Source: DATDYQ01 sp035288965
GTDB taxonomy: Archaea > Nanobdellota > Nanobdellia > SCGC-AAA011-G17 > JAGVZF01
Reading direction: 5' to 3'
DNA length: 18,157 nucleotides
NCBI GenBank assembly: GCA_035288965.1
Contig: DATDYQ010000095.1
Location: 1-18,157, forward strand
The translations under genes and the position numbers were made by a program. A model generated the notes under the pieces. That model was given only the letters and a program-made list of their open reading frames with translations. It was not told the origin of the DNA and searched no databases. This document shows, in pieces, positions 6,123-11,368 of the stretch (position 1 is the stretch's first letter; the number at the start of each line of letters is the position of its first letter).

Positions 6123-7178
6123 ATGGGAATGTTTGATAATATCTTAAAAGACAATGAATCTTTGTTTATTGATGCTATGGCTTTAGATTATGAATATGTG
6201 CCTCCAATAATAAAATATAGAGAAAATCAACAACAATATATTGCAACTTGTATTAAGCCTTTATTCCAAAAAAGAAGCGGAAGAAACTTGTTTATTTGTG
6301 GTGGAACTGGAATAGGTAAAACAGTATCTGTAAAACATTTGTTTAATGAGATTAGTAAAGAGACTGATGATATTGAAACAATTTATATAAATTGCTGGAA
6401 AAAAGATACTAGTTTTAAAATAATAAGTGAGATTTGTGAACAACTTGAATATAAATGGACACAAAATAAGAAAACAGATGAATTAATGAAGGTTGTTACA
6501 AATATGTTAAACAAGAAAAATGTTGTTTTTTGTTTTGATGAGATTGATAAATTAAATGATAATGAATTATTATATACATTATTGGAAGATATTTACAGGA
6601 AATCAATTTTATTAATAACAAATGAAAAAACATGGCTTTCTGAGCTAGATGAAAGAATAAAATCAAGATTAAATGTTGATGTTTTAGAATTTAAGCCTTA
6701 TAATTATGATGAAACTATGGGAATATTGAAGCAAAGAATACAATATGCTTTTGTTCCGAATGTTTGGAATGAAGAATCAATTAAAAAAATAGCGGATAAA
6801 ACTTTTGAGATTAAAGATTTAAGAAGTGGAATATTTATGTTAAAGGAATCTGGAGATGCAGCTGAACTTAAGGCTTCAAGAAAAATTTTAATGGAACATA
6901 CTGATAGTGCTATAGAGAAATTAGAGAAGTTTAAGGTTAAAGGAAGTAATGATTTAGAAAGTGATAATAAATTAATATTAAATACAATAAAAGAGCATTC
7001 TGATAAAAGAGTAAAGGAGATATATGATAAATATGTGGAAAAAGGCGGAAGAATAAGTTATAGTACGTTTCATAGAAGATTGGATGATCTTGAGAGAGAT
7101 AAATTAATTAAAACAAAAGATGTAAATGAGGGGCAATCTAGCGGAAAAGGTATGATTGTTAGCTATGTTAAAAAATGA
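6123..7178 (+). CDS. cdc6: Orc1/Cdc6 replication initiator ATPase
   Basis: This AAA+ protein should bind origin DNA and help load the MCM helicase. The N-terminal lead-in LDYEYVPPIIKYRENQQQYI (21-40) is typical of the family. Walker A is GGTGIGKT (60-67), Walker B VVFCFDEID (134-142), sensor 1 LLITNEKTW (163-171), an arginine-finger region DERIKSRL (176-183) and sensor 2 around Arg234 (DLRSGIFML). The C-terminal winged helix lies at about 280-351, with STFHRRLDDLERDKLIK as its recognition part. At 351 aa it is shorter than most Orc1/Cdc6 proteins (about 380-420). The Walker A begins GGT instead of the common GPP. The stop overlaps the ATG of the next small gene (ATGA), so the two are probably translationally coupled. 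I found no convincing origin recognition boxes nearby. Confidence 0.92.
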   Translation: MGMFDNILKDNESLFIDAMALDYEYVPPIIKYRENQQQYIATCIKPLFQKRSGRNLFICGGTGIGKTVSVKHLFNEISKETDDIETIYINCWKKDTSFKIISEICEQLEYKWTQNKKTDELMKVVTNMLNKKNVVFCFDEIDKLNDNELLYTLLEDIYRKSILLITNEKTWLSELDERIKSRLNVDVLEFKPYNYDETMGILKQRIQYAFVPNVWNEESIKKIADKTFEIKDLRSGIFMLKESGDAAELKASRKILMEHTDSAIEKLEKFKVKGSNDLESDNKLILNTIKEHSDKRVKEIYDKYVEKGGRISYSTFHRRLDDLERDKLIKTKDVNEGQSSGKGMIVSYVKK

Positions 7179-7348
7179 GATTTTTATTACAGGAAATAGT
7201 ACAGAATGCTTCTGGAAAGATAAGAGCTAGTACTTTACCTGTTGAGAAAAAGATTCCTATTTATGTTATAATTGTGTTTGTGATTGTAATTATCTGGTTT
7301 TTAGTATCTAGATGGTATAAGAAAAAGAAGGAAGAGTTGGATTTTTAG
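7175..7348 (+). CDS. 57-aa single-pass membrane microprotein overlapping cdc6
   Basis: The ATG at 7175 overlaps the cdc6 TGA stop as ATGA, and the frame continues to TAG at 7346-7348. The product has a polar N-terminus (MRFLLQEIVQNASGKIRAST), one strongly hydrophobic segment at about residues 28-45 (IPIYVIIVFVIVIIWFLVS) and a very basic end RWYKKKKEELDF. The positive-inside rule predicts a C-terminus in the cytoplasm. The hydrophobic core flanked by charge, together with the 4-nt overlap, argues for a real coupled gene, although there is no clear SD. I do not know a family. It could tie an initiator-related function to the membrane, but that is speculation; it may simply be a neighbour. Confidence 0.7.
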   Translation: MRFLLQEIVQNASGKIRASTLPVEKKIPIYVIIVFVIVIIWFLVSRWYKKKKEELDF

Positions 7349-7383
7349 TATAGATGCAAATGAATTTGAAGTCTTAGATATTA

Positions 7384-7391
7384 TTATATAC
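7384..7391 (+). promoter_or_regulatory. TATA box for the gene at 7413
   Basis: TTATATAC is centred about 26 nt before the ATG at 7413. Confidence 0.45.
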
Positions 7392-7412
7392 TTTAGACAA
7401 TTCGTATTTTTT

Positions 7413-7700
7413 ATGAATCTGAAAGAATTTTTTAAATTAGATATAAGGAAAATAGTTATTATATTAATTCTTTTTATAGTATTTTCTTTTCTATTTTCTC
7501 ATTATCGGGCTATTTGTATTGAGGGTGGTACTACTTTTGGCTTTCCATTTAACTTTTACTCTTATTGTAATGACGCTATAGCTCCAGATTTAATTGTTGG
7601 AAGCCCTAAATTTAATATTACTAGCTTTATAAGTAATTTGGTTTTTTGGTATCTTATCTCTGTACTACTTGTATTCTTATATAAAAATATTAAAAAGTAA
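7413..7700 (+). CDS. Small two-pass membrane protein, 95 aa
   Basis: I cannot name this protein. Residues 12-30 (RKIVIILILFIVFSFLFSH) form a first membrane helix and about 71-91 (FISNLVFWYLISVLLVFLY) a second, with a short basic end. The loop between them contains Cys35, Cys52 and many aromatic residues (FGFPFNFYSY) and should lie outside the cytoplasm by the positive-inside rule; the two cysteines could form a disulfide. Its own TATA box suggests transcription independent of cdc6. Function unknown. Confidence 0.7.
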   Translation: MNLKEFFKLDIRKIVIILILFIVFSFLFSHYRAICIEGGTTFGFPFNFYSYCNDAIAPDLIVGSPKFNITSFISNLVFWYLISVLLVFLYKNIKK

Positions 7701-7757
7701 TAATGCCTGGATTTTTAGTTAATTAATAATAACTTTAAAGTAATAACAAGCCGAAAA

Positions 7758-7768
7758 CTTTATAAATG
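7758..7768 (+). promoter_or_regulatory. BRE/TATA promoter for the gene at 7790
   Basis: CCGAAAA at 7751-7757 resembles a TFB recognition element, followed by CTTTATAAATG. The TATA centre lies 27 nt before the ATG at 7790. Confidence 0.65.
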
Positions 7769-7789
7769 GGCTAATTTTTCAATATTATA

Positions 7790-8041
7790 ATGACAATTGA
7801 CGATGCTGTAACAGAATTGAATGTAGGTGATTTAGTTAGGGTAAGATGGAAGCCAATAATAAAGCTATATGGAAGAGATACCTTTTTAGGAAGATATGTG
7901 TCACACGATGCAAATAAAAGAACATTAACCGTAAATAGAGATGCATTTGATATGTTGGATTTTAAAATAGAAGTTAATAGAACAATGTCTTATGATAGAA
8001 TTGAATCTCTAGAAAGATTAGAGCAAAAAAAATTATACTAA
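7790..8041 (+). CDS. Small beta-rich protein, 83 aa
   Basis: No family is recognised. The sequence has VGDLVRVRWK (12-21), FLGRYVSHDANKRTLTVNRD (32-51) and a C-terminal MSYDRIESLERLEQ. Short strands with a G-D-x-V-x-V turn and a closing S-x-D-R-I-x-S-L motif resemble SH3-like, KOW or Sm-like small barrels that bind RNA or protein; this is inference from pattern only. There are no membrane segments. A strong TATA box makes it the probable first gene of a two-gene unit with the membrane protein at 8077, which follows after 35 nt and has an SD site but no TATA box of its own. Confidence 0.7.
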   Translation: MTIDDAVTELNVGDLVRVRWKPIIKLYGRDTFLGRYVSHDANKRTLTVNRDAFDMLDFKIEVNRTMSYDRIESLERLEQKKLY

Positions 8042-8065
8042 ACTTTTTCAGATATTACAATATTT

Positions 8066-8071
8066 AGAGGA
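8066..8071 (+). promoter_or_regulatory. Shine-Dalgarno site of the gene at 8077
   Basis: AGAGGA lies 5 nt before the ATG at 8077 and supports translation of this gene as the second cistron of a message starting upstream of 7790. Confidence 0.55.
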
Positions 8072-8076
8072 AAAAA

Positions 8077-8367
8077 ATGGAAGAACTTCAAGACATAGTA
8101 GCAAATTATCCACTTATTCAACCAGCTATGAGTTTTGTAGTAGGTGCATTAATCGGAACAGCTACAAGATTATTCCAAAATTATGTTACTGATAAAGATA
8201 GAACAAAAAAAGCTGGTTGGTTACCTGGGGGTTCATTTGCCTCAGGAATTGTAATGGCTTCACAAACACATAGTGGAGCAGGCATATATGTTGCTGATGT
8301 TGCAGCAGCTTTAGTAGGCGATTATCTTGCTACAAGAATTATTGATAAGGTAATATACAAACGATAA
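8077..8367 (+). CDS. Small glycine-rich membrane protein, 96 aa
   Basis: I do not recognise a family. Two hydrophobic, small-residue-rich helices are visible at about 16-33 (PAMSFVVGALIGTATRLF) and 66-88 (SGAGIYVADVAAALVGDYLATR), with GxxxG-like spacing that would allow tight helix packing. They are joined by a polar, basic loop containing AGWLPGGSFASGIVMASQTH. The loop could hold a short third hydrophobic segment. Probably cotranscribed with the gene at 7790. Function unknown. Confidence 0.65.
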   Translation: MEELQDIVANYPLIQPAMSFVVGALIGTATRLFQNYVTDKDRTKKAGWLPGGSFASGIVMASQTHSGAGIYVADVAAALVGDYLATRIIDKVIYKR

Positions 8368-8425
8368 AATCTTTCGTCTTATTTTTCCACAATATCTAGT
8401 ATATTCTTAAAAGTATATTTTGCTA

Positions 8426-8446
8426 TCACATCTCACATCTCACACA
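8426..8446. repeat. Tandem heptamer TCACATC, three copies
   Basis: Units are TCACATC (8426-8432), TCACATC (8433-8439) and TCACACA (8440-8446, two mismatches). A fourth related TCAC begins the inverted repeat at 8449. The repeats lie upstream of the TATA box at 8467, so they may be activator or repressor sites. Confidence 0.65.
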
Positions 8447-8448
8447 TA

Positions 8449-8464
8449 TCACGCATGCGCGTGA
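8449..8464. repeat. GC-rich inverted repeat next to a TATA box
   Basis: TCACGC (8449-8454) and GCGTGA (8459-8464) are perfect inverse copies around ATGC. This is one of the most GC-rich patches in an AT-rich window. It ends three bases before the TATA box, occupying the TFB recognition element position, so a bound protein would be expected to affect transcription of the tiny genes at 8509-8690. Confidence 0.65.
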
Positions 8465-8466
8465 GC

Positions 8467-8475
8467 TATATAAAT
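8467..8475 (+). promoter_or_regulatory. TATA box for the tiny-gene pair
   Basis: TATATAAAT should start transcription near 8496, so the message would begin almost exactly at the SD site 8497-8503. Confidence 0.6.
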
Positions 8476-8496
8476 AAAGTTTACTTAGTATTATTT

Positions 8497-8503
8497 GAGG
8501 TGG
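8497..8503 (+). promoter_or_regulatory. Shine-Dalgarno site of the 26-aa ORF
   Basis: GAGGTGG matches the anti-SD end of 16S rRNA and lies 5 nt before the ATG at 8509. Confidence 0.65.
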
Positions 8504-8508
8504 TTGAA

Positions 8509-8589
8509 ATGGAAGAACTTGACATTAAATTCATAGCAGATCTTTTGGGAAGGCAGCTAAGAAATTTACCAATAAACAAAAGGAGGTGA
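8509..8589 (+). CDS. Tiny ORF, 26 aa, first of an SD-led pair
   Basis: The frame runs ATG 8509 to TGA 8587-8589 and encodes MEELDIKFIADLLGRQLRNL followed by PINKRR. It could form one amphipathic helix and is basic at its end. Its last codons AGG AGG TGA are also the SD site of the next ORF, so the two are physically interlocked and probably translationally coupled. It has its own TATA box and SD site. It could be a functional small protein or an upstream ORF that controls the second one. No family recognised. Confidence 0.5.
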   Translation: MEELDIKFIADLLGRQLRNLPINKRR

Positions 8590-8590
8590 T
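8581..8590 (+). promoter_or_regulatory. Near-perfect Shine-Dalgarno site of the 31-aa ORF
   Basis: AGGAGGTGAT is close to a full complement of the 16S rRNA 3' end, the strongest SD in the window, 4 nt before the ATG at 8595. It overlaps the stop codon of the preceding ORF. Confidence 0.8.
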
Positions 8591-8594
8591 TAAA

Positions 8595-8690
8595 ATGGAC
8601 ATTTATTCAAGAAGAGGCAGAGAGCTTTTAGAGGATGAAGGATTGATTGATGGTGGAGAGGCAGGATTTATGGAAGCTTATGATTGTTGA
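8595..8690 (+). CDS. Tiny acidic protein, 31 aa
   Basis: The frame runs ATG 8595 to TGA 8688-8690. The product starts MDIYSRRGRELLEDEGLIDG and ends GEAGFMEAYDC. The N-terminal part is a basic-to-acidic helix (YSRRGRELLEDE); after an IDGG turn comes a second short helix ending in Tyr-Asp-Cys. A strong SD site and protein-like composition argue that it is expressed. Its last 23 nt overlap the 3' end of the convergent DUF460 gene, so the transcripts would be antisense there. No known family; a role as a small adaptor or regulator is only a guess. Confidence 0.65.
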   Translation: MDIYSRRGRELLEDEGLIDGGEAGFMEAYDC

Positions 8691-9822
8691 ATTGACTTTC
8701 TCTTTCTTCTTTATATTCTAATAATATTCTTTTAATCATTTGTTTAGAATCTATTTTTTGCTTAATAATATCTTTGTCTATCAATAAATAGTCTTCTGTT
8801 TCTGAAGTTAAGGAGTCTTTTATATTAATGATTTCTAATTTAGATGATTTAATGTCCTTTTTAGTTAAGATAAAACTAAGATTTTTCAATAAATTTAATG
8901 ATTTATCACTTACGATTGATGGATCTTTAATAAATAATATGTTTTCATTTTCCAAGTTTAATGATTTAAGCTTATTAATAACCTCTTCTTTGCTTAAGGT
9001 ATTGAGCTTTTTAACAAGATATTTATCATTTGAGTTATTAATTAATTGTTTTAGAGATTTTATTTCATTTTTTAATGAGCCCATCTCAGATTGATAGTAA
9101 GTAATTTCGTTAATCAATGAATCTATTTTATCATTTTTGAATTCTATTATCTGTTTTGTTCTTTTGTTTAAGAATTCTGAGTTAAATTTCTTGTTTAAAT
9201 TAATTATCTTATTATTAAGGTAGTTAATTTTTTCCTTATAGAACTTATTTTTATGATTCAATATCTTATTATCTGTTAAAAGTTCTTCTGTTGATAATTG
9301 TTTAATCTCTTGTTTTTGTATAACTCTTGGTTTTTCTTCTATTATCTCTTGTGGTTGCAGTTGTTTTAATGCTTCGCTGACACTTATCTGATTTTTAATT
9401 ACTAAGTAAAATACATCATTAAACAAATATTCTTTATCTTTTAGATGACGTTTTATCTTATCTATCAATGGATTTAACTTCTTATATGCAAAAAACGCAG
9501 AAGCTAGAGCGTCTCTTTCATGGGTATTTGTAACTTTAAAACTTTTAATTAAATCTCGTTTATCTTCTATTAACATATCTTTTTCGGGAGAGATTATAAC
9601 AGCTCCGTTTCTTCTAGCTAATGATTTAATGTAGCTTGGAATGTTAGCCTTGTCTGTTGAAATTACAGCTACTCTTCCGAATTTTATCAGGTTTAATGTT
9701 AAGTCTGCTATATTAAGTAGTTTAGAGCTATTTAATTCTATTAAATTTCCATCTAAATCTATGATAGAATAACCTAGATTTGTTCCTGGATCTACGCCTA
9801 TAATCAGATTATTTTTTCCCAC
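8668..9822 (-). CDS. DUF460 protein (COG2433), RuvC/RNase H-like domain with coiled coil
   Basis: This is an archaeal DUF460 protein, thought to have an RNase H/RuvC-like nuclease fold; its substrate is unknown. From the chosen start, IIGVDPGTNLGYSIIDLDGN (residues 7-26) carries the first acidic residue, Asp11. AVISTDKANIPSYIKSLARR lies at about 52-71 and NTHERDALASAFFAYK at 99-114 with Asp104. Residues about 177-267 form a long Lys/Asn/Glu coiled coil, and the last 100 residues make a mixed alpha/beta region. At 384 aa it is shorter than typical COG2433 members (about 600 aa). Start: GTG at 9822 lies about 26 nt from TATA-like sequence; the longer TTG-initiated frame to 9861 would add 13 unconserved residues and overlap that promoter. 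The 3' end overlaps the tiny gene at 8595-8690. Confidence 0.88.
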   Translation of the reverse strand: MGKNNLIIGVDPGTNLGYSIIDLDGNLIELNSSKLLNIADLTLNLIKFGRVAVISTDKANIPSYIKSLARRNGAVIISPEKDMLIEDKRDLIKSFKVTNTHERDALASAFFAYKKLNPLIDKIKRHLKDKEYLFNDVFYLVIKNQISVSEALKQLQPQEIIEEKPRVIQKQEIKQLSTEELLTDNKILNHKNKFYKEKINYLNNKIINLNKKFNSEFLNKRTKQIIEFKNDKIDSLINEITYYQSEMGSLKNEIKSLKQLINNSNDKYLVKKLNTLSKEEVINKLKSLNLENENILFIKDPSIVSDKSLNLLKNLSFILTKKDIKSSKLEIINIKDSLTSETEDYLLIDKDIIKQKIDSKQMIKRILLEYKEERESQFNNHKLP

Positions 9823-9833
9823 AGATATAGAAA

Positions 9834-9851
9834 GTAATAAAAAGTATTTAA
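9834..9851. promoter_or_regulatory. Shared divergent TATA region
   Basis: The sequence AATAAAAAGTATTTAAC lies 24-28 nt from both GTG 9822 (minus) and ATG 9866 (plus). Two leaderless divergent genes appear to use overlapping TATA elements within a 43-nt gap. Confidence 0.45.
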
Positions 9852-9865
9852 CTCTTTCCAAATGT

Positions 9866-10465
9866 ATGAAAATACTAGCATTTACAGATATTCATAGCGA
9901 AGATAAGTTTATCAATAATATAATAAAATTAAGTAAAAAAGAAGATCCAGATGTTGTTGTTTGTTGTGGAGATATAAGCGAGTTTGAATTTAGATTAAGG
10001 GATACGATAAACAAGTTTAAAGCTTTAGAGAAAAAATTAATAATAATCCCTGGAAATCATGAAAGTAATGATAAATTAGAAAAAATCTGCAATCAAACTA
10101 ATTTTTGTGTTTATCTCCATAGGAATACTTTTGAATTTATGGATATTATATTTGTAGCATATGGTGGAATGGGATTTACGTTTAGGGATAAAGATTTGGA
10201 AAGATTTTCCGAAAACATAATTCCTAAATTAAAAGGTAAAAAGGTTGTATTGTTAACTCATGCTCCACCTTATAATACTAGGTTAGATTATTTACCTTGG
10301 TTAGAAGATCATCGAGGAAGTAAATCAATAACAGATTTAATAAGAAGATTAAAACCTGTCTTAGCCTTATCTGGGCACTTTCATGAAACGTTCGGATTCG
10401 TCGATAAAATTAATAATTCTATATTAATAAATCCAGGAGCTAATGGTAAAATAATAAAAATTTGA
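9866..10465 (+). CDS. Calcineurin-like metallophosphoesterase
   Basis: This is a two-metal phosphoesterase of unknown substrate (phosphodiester, nucleotide or phosphoprotein). All family motifs are present: D-x-H at Asp8 and His10, GD at 35-36, GNHE at 63-66, THAPP with His132 and GHFHE with His171 and His173. At 199 aa it is a stand-alone catalytic domain, cytosolic, without signal peptide or extra domains. The ATG at 9866 fits the shared TATA region; another ATG at 9862 is out of frame. It diverges from the DUF460 gene, so the two may be co-regulated, but no functional link is known to me. Confidence 0.93.
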   Translation: MKILAFTDIHSEDKFINNIIKLSKKEDPDVVVCCGDISEFEFRLRDTINKFKALEKKLIIIPGNHESNDKLEKICNQTNFCVYLHRNTFEFMDIIFVAYGGMGFTFRDKDLERFSENIIPKLKGKKVVLLTHAPPYNTRLDYLPWLEDHRGSKSITDLIRRLKPVLALSGHFHETFGFVDKINNSILINPGANGKIIKI

Positions 10466-10471
10466 TATTTT

Positions 10472-10486
10472 AAAAAAAGAAAAAAA
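10472..10486 (-). terminator. T-rich tract ending the short minus-strand transcript
   Basis: The minus strand reads a run of T broken by one C (TTTTTTCTTTTTTT). Archaeal RNA polymerase commonly stops at such tracts. It lies 23 nt past the stop of the 8-codon mini-ORF. Confidence 0.5.
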
Positions 10487-10508
10487 TTTGATAACTTAGA
10501 ATATAATT

Positions 10509-10535
10509 TTATAATCTCTTCTTTTTCTTTGCCAT
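10509..10535 (-). CDS. 8-codon mini-ORF (MAKKKKRL) in a possible small RNA
   Basis: The minus strand has a TATA box (10598-10606), about 42 nt of leader with a GC-rich hairpin, an SD site GAGGTG, and ATG 10535 reading MAKKKKRL then TAA. A T-rich tract follows. The signals are good but the frame has only eight codons, so it may be a leader-type peptide, a remnant of a degraded basic-protein gene, or a small RNA whose ORF is incidental. No larger frame starts here. Confidence 0.35.
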   Translation of the reverse strand: MAKKKKRL

Positions 10536-10540
10536 TTTTT

Positions 10541-10546
10541 CACCTC
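10541..10546 (-). promoter_or_regulatory. Shine-Dalgarno site of the mini-ORF
   Basis: On the minus strand GAGGTG lies 5 nt before the ATG at 10535, a good match and spacing. Confidence 0.5.
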
Positions 10547-10552
10547 TTTTTA

Positions 10553-10569
10553 CCCCAGCTTCAAGCAGG
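10553..10569 (-). repeat. Small GC-rich hairpin in the mini-ORF leader
   Basis: On the minus strand CCTGCT (10569-10564) and AGCTGG pair as CC/GG and GCT/AGC with one T-T mismatch around a TGA loop. The patch stands out from AT-rich surroundings. Confidence 0.35.
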
Positions 10570-10597
10570 ATAATTTATATTTCTAACGTATAACTTG

Positions 10598-10606
10598 TTT
10601 ATATAG
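10598..10606 (-). promoter_or_regulatory. TATA box of the short minus-strand transcript
   Basis: The minus strand reads CTATATAAA just past the tatD stop. Transcription should start near 10577, giving an RNA of roughly 90-105 nt if it ends at the T-tract. Confidence 0.5.
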
Positions 10607-10617
10607 TTTTCTATTTT

Positions 10618-11367
10618 TTATTTTTTGAAAAAGTTTTTAAAATTCATAAAGATTATTTTTTCTATTTCCTCGACGGTAATTTTTTTTATTTCTGAAATTA
10701 ATTTAATTGTATGTTTTACTTGTAATGGTTCATTTCTTTCATTTTTTATTGCTGAAAGATATGGTGAATCGGTTTCTGTCAAAATATTTTGTAAAGATAT
10801 ATTTTCTATTACAGATTTAAAATGATCTGACCTTACTGCTGATGGTGGAATTGAAAGCTTAAAGTTTTTCTCATTTGCTTTTTTTATTAATATTTTATTT
10901 CCCTCAAAACAATGCAAAATTGCATTTTTTATCCTTGATGATTCTAATAAATTCATAATATCTTTTTCAGCTTTTCTTGAATGAATTATTAATGGAAGTT
11001 TTGTTTTTTCGGAAAGCGTAATAAATTTTAAGAATATATTTTTTTGTCTTTTTTCATTGTGTTCCCAATGATAATCTAAACCAACTTCACCAATTGCAAA
11101 TATCTTATTCTTATTCTTTTTAATAAATTCTATTTCATTATCTACCATATCATCTGAAAATTTTTCAGAATCTGTTGGATGGAATCCTAAAGCCGGTTTG
11201 ACTATCTTATATTTCTTTGATAATTCTAGAGTTTTTCTATTAGAATTTGGATTAACTCCATTATTTATTATATAAATGATTTTATTTTCTTCTGCCCTTT
11301 TAATAACTTCATCTAAATCTTTACTAAATTGTATATCATCAAGGTGAGCGTGGCAGTCAATTAACAT
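10618..11367 (-). CDS. tatD: TatD-family metal-dependent hydrolase
   Basis: TatD proteins are amidohydrolase-fold, metal-dependent hydrolases; several characterised members are 3'-5' DNA or RNA exonucleases or act on D-aminoacyl-tRNA. Ligands are visible counting from the chosen start: H-x-H at 6-8 (IDCHAHLDD), Glu94 in IGEVGLDYH, His129 in LIIHSR, His152 in LHCFEG and Asp200 in ETDSPYL. At 249 aa the length is usual. Start: ATG at 11367 places MLIDCHAHL at the N-terminus as in other members, one base after the protease stop. A TTG at 11385 would add six residues inside the protease gene and is less likely. It is the last gene of the eIF5A-eL40-protease-tatD operon. Confidence 0.93.
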   Translation of the reverse strand: MLIDCHAHLDDIQFSKDLDEVIKRAEENKIIYIINNGVNPNSNRKTLELSKKYKIVKPALGFHPTDSEKFSDDMVDNEIEFIKKNKNKIFAIGEVGLDYHWEHNEKRQKNIFLKFITLSEKTKLPLIIHSRKAEKDIMNLLESSRIKNAILHCFEGNKILIKKANEKNFKLSIPPSAVRSDHFKSVIENISLQNILTETDSPYLSAIKNERNEPLQVKHTIKLISEIKKITVEEIEKIIFMNFKNFFKK

Positions 11368-11368
11368 T

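Noticed and set aside
8398..8418. Repeated AGTATATT upstream of the tiny genes
   Set aside because: Two short AT-rich copies are expected by chance at this base composition.
8368..8470. Replication origin near cdc6
   Set aside because: There is AT-rich sequence and a repeat cluster, but I see no repeated origin recognition boxes, only a single TTTTTCCAC-like match, and the repeats fit promoter control better. GC-skew analysis of the genome would decide.
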